From Pseudonocardia sediminis (GTDB lineage: Bacteria; Actinomycetota; Actinomycetes; Mycobacteriales; Pseudonocardiaceae): a stretch of DNA of 64,000 nucleotides. Each line of letters begins with the position of its first letter. The first letter of the stretch is position 1. This document shows, one piece after another, positions 59,201 through 64,000 of this stretch. The stretch spans positions 1 to 64,000 of the forward strand of contig NZ_SHKL01000001.1 of the NCBI RefSeq assembly GCF_004217185.1. Direction: 5' to 3'. The notes under the pieces were generated by a model, which saw nothing but the letters and a program-made list of their open reading frames with translations, made no database searches and was not told the DNA's origin. A program made the translations under genes and the position numbers.

Positions 59201-60284
59201 GCACCGAGCGCTGCCCGGGCAGGCCGGGGCCCATGTAGCCCATCTCGCGCCCGCCCATGGCGTTCGGCTGGCCGGTCAGGGAGAACGGGCCGCTGCCGGT
59301 GCGGCAGATCGTGCCGGTGGCCAGGTGCAGGTTGCAGATCGCGTTGGTGTTCCAGGTGCCGTGGGTGCTCTGGTTGAGCCCCATCGTCCAGCAGGTCATG
59401 AACTCGCCGGCGGTGCCGATCCACTCCGCGGCGCGGCGGACGTCGTCCTCGGGGAGGCCGGTCAGCCCGGCGACCGTCGACGGCGGGTAGTCGGCGAGGA
59501 ACTGCGGCATCGCGTCCCAGCCCTGCGTGTGCGCGGCGACGAACTCCTCGTCGACGTGGCCGTTCTCCACCACGAGCGCGAGCAGCCCGTTGAGCAGGGC
59601 GAGGTCGGTGCCGGGGCGGATCGGCAGGTACAGGTCGGCCTTCTCGGCGGTCGCGGTGCGCCGGGGGTCGACGACGATCAGCTTCGCGCCCGCCTTGACC
59701 CGCTCCATCATCCGCAGGAACAGGATGGGGTGGCAGTCGGCCATGTTCGAGCCGATCACCAGGAACACGTCGGCGTGGTCGAGGTCGGCGTAGGAGCCGG
59801 GCGGGCCGTCCGCGCCGAGGGACTGCTTGTAGCCGGTCCCGGCACTGGCCATGCACAGCCGGGAGTTCGACTCGATCCCGTTCGTGCCCACGAATCCCTT
59901 GGCCAGCTTGTTCGCCAGGTACTGGGCCTCCAGCGACATCTGCCCGGAGACGTAGAACGCCAGCGCGTCCGGCCCGTGCTCGTCGACGATCGCCCGCAGC
60001 CGGTGTGCGGTCGCGGTGATCGTCTCGTCGACCCCGCGGGGCTCCGGCTCGGCGCCGCGGTCACGCCGGACGTGCGCGGTCTCCATCCGGCCGCCGGCGA
60101 CGAGCATGTCCGCGCTGGTCGCGCCCTTGGTGCAGAGCCGGCCCCGGTTGGCGGGGTGCTCCTTGTCCCCGGACGCGCGCAGGACCGACCGGGTACCGGT
60201 AGCTCGGTCGGTGCCGATCTCCAGCACCATGCCGCAGCCCACGCCGCAGTACGAGCAGGCCGTCTTCACGGTCGTGCGGTCCAT
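56217..60284 (-). CDS. Assimilatory nitrate reductase fused to CysJ-like diflavin reductase
   Basis: A 1355-residue protein. The N-terminal 4Fe-4S motif is [10 protein letters not shown]…RLCTKG, then molybdopterin oxidoreductase ([40 protein letters not shown]) and the Mo-cofactor-binding domain around [21 protein letters not shown] linker of ~120 residues leads to a flavodoxin domain ([14 protein letters not shown]), an FAD domain ([20 protein letters not shown]) and an NADPH domain ([20 protein letters not shown]), ending DKRYLRDVY as in CysJ. It would take electrons from NADPH straight to nitrate. No nitrite reductase or transporter is nearby. ATG 60284 is chosen because the FeS domain begins next to it. 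Confidence 0.9.
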   Translation of the reverse strand: MDRTTVKTACSYCGVGCGMVLEIGTDRATGTRSVLRASGDKEHPANRGRLCTKGATSADMLVAGGRMETAHVRRDRGAEPEPRGVDETITATAHRLRAIVDEHGPDALAFYVSGQMSLEAQYLANKLAKGFVGTNGIESNSRLCMASAGTGYKQSLGADGPPGSYADLDHADVFLVIGSNMADCHPILFLRMMERVKAGAKLIVVDPRRTATAEKADLYLPIRPGTDLALLNGLLALVVENGHVDEEFVAAHTQGWDAMPQFLADYPPSTVAGLTGLPEDDVRRAAEWIGTAGEFMTCWTMGLNQSTHGTWNTNAICNLHLATGTICRTGSGPFSLTGQPNAMGGREMGYMGPGLPGQRSVLDADDRAFVEQAWDIPSGRLSTDVGTGTVDMFQRMIDGEIRACWIICTNPVASVANRRTVIDGLEAAELVITQDAFADTETTAYADVLLPAALWSESTQVTINSERNLTLMEQAVDPVGEALPDWQIIARIACEMGYADAFTYSCAEEVFDEIRGFANPRTGYDLRGVSYERLRGTPVQWPSAPGDDSADGRNPIRYVGPDGPRFATSDGRAVFFPRPHMPAVEMPDDGYPFLLNTGRLQHHWHTLTKTGRVAKLTKLHPGPFVEIHPDDAARLGIAEGDRVEVASRRGRAVLPASVTDRVQPGSCFAPFHWNDGFGEYLAINAVTNDAVDPTSFQPEFKVCAVTLTKVGAAPSVPEAPATPEPAVGTDSSLATALGLGGGLGPPAFGDEEAAYLRGFLWSLDRGESPGVPVLPAGAPFEPAHRMWVDGMLAGRWSRASGGTAAEATGESPETVVVTWASQTGNAEEHAGDVAARLREAGHAVELVGMDDVDPARLPSMPTLLVVTSTFGDGDAPDNGDAFWSAIEGPDAPRLPDTRFAVLAFGDSSYDDFCGHGRRLDARLAELGATRMTDRADCEPGDSAPVQTWTGNVLSGLGSDTPGPARSPATTSVPDVPRARTAEDGYGRHNPLPTRLTTNRTLNREGSGKDVRQFAFSLDDPEFRYEAGDALGVWPRNGEGAVDEWLGATGLDPEAVVTLDGPGEVSLREAAREHLEILRITPDLLRFVKERAGSHELDTLLRPGNTINLQRWLWGRQSMDLLTEFGVRAGLDEWLGVLKPLAPRLYSISSSPKVTPDEVHLTVSTVRYEHRGKARTGVCSTFLADRGDDVDIPVFVQRSAHFRPPSGSSTPMIMIGPGTGIAPFRAFLQERRELGHTGANWLFFGERNAASDFYYREELEAMHGHGLLDRLDTAFSRDQRQKIYVQDLMRRHGHELWSWLQDGAHLYVCGDKDRMATDVDKALHDIARSRGNLDDDGARAYVKRLAADKRYLRDVY

Positions 60285-60446
60285 GGGGTCCGATGCAACG
60301 TGACGGGTGTTTCGGTCACGTGACGCCGCGGTCACCGGGCCCGGTCGGGCTCATCACATCGCCCGTTGACGGCAGTGAGCCCGCACGACATCGGTCGGGT
60401 CACGGCGGTCGATCGAGGAGGCCGCGGACGATCCCGGCGTGGTTCG

Positions 60447-61364
60447 ATGTCCGATGTGTCGACGCCCTCGCTGACGACGAGCCTGTGGAACCTGAGCACG
60501 ACGATGGTCGGCGCCGCGGTCCAGATCGGACGGCAGGTCCCGGCCCTGCTCGCGGAGGCACCCCGCGCCGTCGAGGCCCTGCCCGACGTGCTCGCCGAAC
60601 TGGCCTCGCTACCGCGCCGGGTGGCGGGGGTGAACGCCGCCCTCGCCGGGCTGGCGCCGATCCTCGCCGACGTCCTCGGCCGCGTCACCGTCCTGGCCGA
60701 CGACGCCGAGGTCGTCGACCGGGTCGACCGGCTCACCACCGCCGTGATCGAGCTGGCCGGGGCGGCCGGGCCGCTGACCGAGCTGGCCCGGGCGCGGGAG
60801 GACATCGCCCGCCTGGCCGACGCCGTGGAGCCGCTGTCGGAGCTGGCCCGCGCCCGCGAGGACATCGCGACCCTGGCCGGAGCCGTCGCACCGCTGCAGG
60901 AGCTCGCCCGCGCCCGCGCCGACATCGCCGAGCTGGCGGGCGCGGTGAAGCCCCTCGCCGAGCTGGCCGAGGCCCGCGCGCACCTGGCCGAGCTGGCCGG
61001 GGCGGTGGAGCCGCTGGCCGAGCTGGCGCTGGCGCGGGAGGACATCGCCCTGCTCGCCGGCGCCGTCGCCCCCGACGGGCCGGTGCCGCGGATCGCCGCC
61101 GCGGTCGACGACCCGACGGGTGAACCGGCCGTCGGGTCGGTGCCACCGCGTCTGGTGACCCTCGACGTCAGCCTGTCCCGCGCGGCCGACCAGCTCACGA
61201 CCGTCGCCCCGGACCTGCGCTCGGTCGCGGCCCGGATCGACGCGCTCGACCGCCAGATCGGCGTCCTCGCCGACGCCCTCGCCCCGCTGCAGGGCACGAC
61301 CGAGCGGATCGGCCGCATCGTCGACCGCTTCCCGGACCGTTCCCGGCGGGGCCTGACCACCTGA
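60447..61364 (+). CDS. Helical repeat protein of unknown function
   Basis: A 305-residue protein. After an N-terminal region with a moderately hydrophobic helix, residues ~108-207 hold five copies of a 20-residue unit, ELARAREDIAxLAGAVxPLx, followed by a heptad-rich C-terminal part (DLRSVAARIDALDRQIGVLA). Predicted to be all-helical, possibly an elongated rod or coiled coil. I do not recognise a family. Start is uncertain: ATG 60447 has weak ribosome-binding signals, and upstream GTG 60375 or TTG 60366 are in frame. Confidence 0.65.
   Translation: MSDVSTPSLTTSLWNLSTTMVGAAVQIGRQVPALLAEAPRAVEALPDVLAELASLPRRVAGVNAALAGLAPILADVLGRVTVLADDAEVVDRVDRLTTAVIELAGAAGPLTELARAREDIARLADAVEPLSELARAREDIATLAGAVAPLQELARARADIAELAGAVKPLAELAEARAHLAELAGAVEPLAELALAREDIALLAGAVAPDGPVPRIAAAVDDPTGEPAVGSVPPRLVTLDVSLSRAADQLTTVAPDLRSVAARIDALDRQIGVLADALAPLQGTTERIGRIVDRFPDRSRRGLTT
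60774..61073 (+). repeat. Five 60-bp tandem repeats in the helical protein gene
   Basis: Units begin near 60780, 60840, 60900, 60960 and 61020, each starting GAGCTSGCCC or close. They encode the 20-residue unit with strong conservation of Leu and Ala positions. Confidence 0.75.
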
Positions 61365-61384
61365 TCCACGCCGGAGGAACCACC

Positions 61385-61993
61385 GTGTCCGGACCGACCC
61401 GCGTCGACCTCTACGTCGACCCCGTGTGCCCGTTCGCCTGGCTGGCGTTCCGCTGGCTGCTGGAGGTCGAGCGCGCACGCGAGCTCGACCTGCACGTGCG
61501 GCTGATGAGCCTGGCGGTGCTCAACGAGGGCCGCGAGGGCCACACCCCGGAGGCGGAGAAGGGCCTCGACAGCGCGTGGCGCCCGGTCCGGGTCGGGACG
61601 GCCCTGGTCGAGCGGCGCGGCGAGCCGGTGCTGCGGGACTACGTGTGGGAGTTCGGCCACCGGTTCCACGACCGGGGCGAGCGCGGCCGCGACGACGTGC
61701 TGCGTGCGGTCCTGGCGGAGCTCGACGCCGACGACCTCTACCCCGCCGCCGACTCCGGCGGGCTCGACGAGATCGTGCGGCGCGTGCACCACGAGGGCAT
61801 GGACCCCGTCGGCGACGAGGTCGGCACGCCCGTCCTGCATGTCGAGGGCACCGCGTTCTTCGGCCCGGTCCTGGGCGCGTGCCCGCGCGGGCAGGAGGCG
61901 CTGGACATGTTCGACGGCGCGGTGCTGCTGGCCCGCAACCCGCTGTTCTACGAGCTCAAGCGCTCCCGCAGCGGCGGCCCGAACTTCGACTGA
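61385..61993 (+). CDS. DsbA family protein related to mycothiol-dependent nitroreductase
   Basis: A 202-residue thioredoxin-fold protein of the Rv2466c/FrnE type. Landmarks: RVDLYVDPVCPFAWLAFRWL, HVRLMSLAVLNEGREGH, GMDPVGDEVGTPVLHV, AFFGPVLGACPRG, and the ending NPLFYELKRSRSGGPNFD. The active site reads CPFA; the family usually has CPWC, so the second Cys is missing. GTG start after GGAGGAACC. It converges on the dehydrogenase. Confidence 0.85.
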   Translation: MSGPTRVDLYVDPVCPFAWLAFRWLLEVERARELDLHVRLMSLAVLNEGREGHTPEAEKGLDSAWRPVRVGTALVERRGEPVLRDYVWEFGHRFHDRGERGRDDVLRAVLAELDADDLYPAADSGGLDEIVRRVHHEGMDPVGDEVGTPVLHVEGTAFFGPVLGACPRGQEALDMFDGAVLLARNPLFYELKRSRSGGPNFD

Positions 61994-61995
61994 GC

Positions 61996-62030
61996 CCGGC
62001 GGCGGCCTCGCGGTCGGGGACCGCCGCCGG
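61996..62030. terminator. Bidirectional terminator
   Basis: CCGGCGGCGG (61996-62005) pairs perfectly with CCGCCGCCGG (62021-62030), between the stops of two converging genes. Confidence 0.65.
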
Positions 62031-62044
62031 TGCTCAGCGGGTGG

Positions 62045-63187
62045 TCAGGAGGACTTCTGGCCGGGGTGCAGCACGACCTTCGTCCAGCCGTCGACGCGCT
62101 TGTCGAACTGGTCGTAGCCCTGCACGGCCTCGTCGAGCGGCAGCTCCTGGGACACGATGAACCCGGGGTCGGCCTTGCCCTCGGTGATCAGGTTGCGCAG
62201 GCGCAGGTTGTACATCTTGGTGTTGCACTGGCCGGTCCCCATGGACTGGCCCTTGAAGAAGAACGTGCCGTAGTCGAAGGCTAGCTTGCCCTCCTTGGCC
62301 AGCTCGTTCTCCGCGCCCGGGTCCTGGGGCATGTAGACCCCCACGACGCCGATGCCGCCGGTCGGCTTGACCGCGTGCACCAGCTCGTTGAGGACGATCT
62401 CCGGCTCCTCCTTGCCGTCCGGGTTGTGCGCCTGGTAGCCGACGGCGTCGACGCCGCGGTCCGCGCCACCGCCGGTCAGCTCGTTGATCTGCTCCACGAC
62501 GTCGCCCGTGCTGCGGTCGATCGGGGTGGCCCCGGCCTTCTCGGCGAGCTTGAGCCGGTCGGCCTGCTGGTCGACGACGAAGACCTGCGACGCGCCCTGG
62601 ATCCGCGCCGAGAGCGCCGACATCAGCCCGACCGGACCGGCGCCGTAGATCACGACGGTCTCGCCGGGCTGCATCTTGGCCAGCTCGATGCCGTGCCATC
62701 CGGTGGGGAAGATGTCCGAGAGCATCGTGTAGTCGAGCTCGTGCTCGGTGCCCGGCGGGAGCTGCAGGCAGTTGAAGTCGGCCCACGGCACGCGCAGGTA
62801 CTCGGCCTGGCCACCGTTGTAGGGGCCCATGCTGGCGTAGCCGTAGGCCGCGCCGGCCGATCCCGGGTTGGCCTGCAGGCAGAACCCGGTCAGGCCCTTC
62901 TCGCAGTTCGTACAGGTGCCGCAGCCGATGTTGAACGGCAGCGACACGCGGTCGCCGACCTTCACGCCGGTGACGGCGTTCCCGACCTCCTCGACGATCC
63001 CCATGTTCTCGTGGCCGAGCACCTTGCCGACCTCGACGTTCGTGCGGCCCTCGTACATGTGCAGGTCGGAGCCGCAGATGTTGGTCGTGGTCATGCGGAC
63101 GACGGCGTCGGTCGGCGCCTCGATGGTCGGGTCGGCGACGTCGTTCACCGAGACGTCGAACGGGCCGTTGTAGACGAGTGCCTTCAC
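62045..63187 (-). CDS. Zinc-dependent formaldehyde/alcohol dehydrogenase (FdhA-like)
   Basis: A 380-residue medium-chain dehydrogenase of the glutathione-independent formaldehyde dehydrogenase type. Catalytic zinc motifs in NICGSDLHMYEG and GHENMGIVEEVG; structural Cys in CGTCTNCEKGLTGFC; the family insertion GSAGAAYGYASMGPYNGGQA; Rossmann VVIYGAGPVGLMSALSA. It would oxidise formaldehyde or a related aldehyde with tightly bound NAD. It could remove the formaldehyde released by the GcoA P450, but it lies 17 kb away. GTG 63187 has GGAGGT upstream. Confidence 0.88.
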   Translation of the reverse strand: MKALVYNGPFDVSVNDVADPTIEAPTDAVVRMTTTNICGSDLHMYEGRTNVEVGKVLGHENMGIVEEVGNAVTGVKVGDRVSLPFNIGCGTCTNCEKGLTGFCLQANPGSAGAAYGYASMGPYNGGQAEYLRVPWADFNCLQLPPGTEHELDYTMLSDIFPTGWHGIELAKMQPGETVVIYGAGPVGLMSALSARIQGASQVFVVDQQADRLKLAEKAGATPIDRSTGDVVEQINELTGGGADRGVDAVGYQAHNPDGKEEPEIVLNELVHAVKPTGGIGVVGVYMPQDPGAENELAKEGKLAFDYGTFFFKGQSMGTGQCNTKMYNLRLRNLITEGKADPGFIVSQELPLDEAVQGYDQFDKRVDGWTKVVLHPGQKSS

Positions 63188-63212
63188 AGGGGTACCTCCA
63201 GGTTGCCGGACA

Positions 63213-63234
63213 CGCATGCGCGTCAGCGCATGCG
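63213..63234. promoter_or_regulatory. Duplicated CGCATGCG palindromes upstream of fdhA-like gene
   Basis: CGCATGCG at 63213-63220 and again at 63227-63234, with the core GCATGC once more at about 63244. They lie 26-60 bases upstream of the dehydrogenase start and before the divergent catalase-like gene, in the position of an operator. Confidence 0.5.
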
Positions 63235-63329
63235 ATACCGGTCGCATGCCCGGCGCCCGGCCCCGGAAACGTGGTGCTCGCCCGTGCCCGACCCGCGCTT
63301 GGGTAGACGATCAACGGGTATCCGCGGTG

Positions 63330-64000
63330 GTGAGCACGAACCAGACGCGCACCGCACCGATCCCGTACAGCGACGACGTCGAGCAGATCCAGCCCCACGA
63401 GGCCGAGCACATCCAGCGCTGCATCGACGCCATGCACCGCACCAACGAGATGACGTTCGACCAGCACCGTCACGGCTACCGCGCCACGCACGCCAAGAGT
63501 CACGGCATCCTGCGCGGGACCCTCGAGATCCACGACGACCTGCCGCCGGAGCTGGCCCAGGGCCTGTTCGCGACGCCGGGCACGCACCCCGTCGTGGTCC
63601 GGATCGCGACCGAGACCGGCCAGCTCGACGACGACCGCGCCGCCAACGCGCGCGGGTTCTCGCTCAAGGTCCTCGACGTGCCCGGTGAGAAGATGCATCC
63701 GCGGACGCCGGACCTGCCGGTGCAGGACCTCCTGTTCAACACGCTGCCGGTGCTGCCGCCGGGGACGGCGAAGAAGTTCATGGAGCTCGCCGAGATCCGG
63801 GAGCGCTACTTCCACGACCTCGAGGGGATGGACGAGGCCGTCGGTGAGCGCGACGACGCCGAGGAGCTGACCGCCTTCGGCCGGCTGGCCAACATCCACC
63901 CGCTCGCGCACGCCTACTACACCCAGGCCGCGTTCCGGTACGGCGACTACGTCGCCAAGATCGCGGTGTACCCGGGCACGGCCGAGCAGGAGGCACTGTC
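63330..64000 (+). CDS. Catalase-family protein (partial, runs off the window)
   Basis: The first ~223 residues of a catalase-fold protein: an N-terminal ~45-residue helical region, then AMHRTNEMTFDQHRHGYRAT, HGILRGTLEIHDDLP, VVRIATETGQLDDDRAANAR and GFSLKVLDVPGEKMHP. It resembles the group of catalase-like proteins with short N-terminus rather than a classic KatE. The heme Tyr would lie beyond the window. GTG at 63330. Confidence 0.75.
   Translation, partial: MSTNQTRTAPIPYSDDVEQIQPHEAEHIQRCIDAMHRTNEMTFDQHRHGYRATHAKSHGILRGTLEIHDDLPPELAQGLFATPGTHPVVVRIATETGQLDDDRAANARGFSLKVLDVPGEKMHPRTPDLPVQDLLFNTLPVLPPGTAKKFMELAEIRERYFHDLEGMDEAVGERDDAEELTAFGRLANIHPLAHAYYTQAAFRYGDYVAKIAVYPGTAEQEAL

Noticed and set aside
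55942..59856. A 1304-residue reverse open frame inside the nitrate reductase gene
   Set aside because: It is another frame of a gene with clear FeS, molybdopterin, flavodoxin and FAD motifs, and its sequence is Arg-rich with no family signature.

Overview
The window is a very GC-rich actinobacterial chromosome segment that spans the replication origin. The gene order rpmH-dnaA-oriC-dnaN-gnd-recF-dciA-gyrB-gyrA on one side and rnpA-yidD-yidC-jag-rsmG-parA-parB-cwlM-trxAB-sigM on the other is the classic actinomycete arrangement. Codon use, frequent GTG starts, the DUF6049/pseudokinase/SigM neighbourhood and the later catabolic genes suggest Pseudonocardiales, most likely Pseudonocardia or a close relative. 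That placement is inference from gene content only.

Region 1 (1-16.1 kb): DUF427, YqgE/AlgH and an MFS exporter; a CCA-adding enzyme divergent from a NUDIX hydrolase; a secreted DUF6049 protein; a membrane pseudokinase; sigM with its anti-sigma gene; trxB-trxA behind a perfect SigR/SigH-type promoter; cwlM, a GNAT protein and an aminotransferase. The murJ gene expected between DUF6049 and the pseudokinase is absent. Region 2 (16.1-23.7 kb): ddl, a cluster of parS sites, a frameshifted RidA gene, parB, parA, rsmG, jag, yidC, yidD, rnpA, rpmH. Region 3 (23.7-37.8 kb): dnaA, a 1.1-kb oriC with many DnaA boxes and a DnaA-trio-like unwinding tract, dnaN, gnd, recF, dciA, gyrB, gyrA, a DUF3566 protein, tRNA-Ile, a DLW-39 peptide gene carrying an amber codon, and tRNA-Ala.

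Region 4 (37.8 to about 49.5 kb) looks like a genomic island inserted at tRNA-Ala: a tyrosine integrase, an IS110-family transposase, two orphan small genes, then an aromatic catabolism module. That module has an AraC regulator, a GcoA-like CYP255 cytochrome P450 with its GcoB-like three-domain reductase (aryl-O-demethylation, for example guaiacol to catechol plus formaldehyde), catechol 1,2-dioxygenase, a stub of ribF, and a SnoaL-like/PcaD enol-lactonase fusion. Between them these genes start the catechol ortho-cleavage route, but catB and catC are not in the window. A cysteine hydrolase, an unrecognised gene, a Pro-rich membrane protein, a MarR regulator and a secreted protein follow.

Region 5 (51.3-64 kb): a zinc alcohol dehydrogenase, a DUF59 protein and an amidohydrolase form a tightly overlapping operon. 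These are the accessory genes typical of propane/acetone (Prm/Mim) monooxygenase loci, without the monooxygenase, and they are divergent from a MimR/AcoR-like regulator. Then come decayed SDR and DUF4190 remnants, a large assimilatory nitrate reductase fused to a CysJ-type diflavin reductase, a protein with five 20-residue repeats, a DsbA-like protein with an altered active site, a zinc-dependent formaldehyde/alcohol dehydrogenase and the start of a catalase-family gene running off the end.
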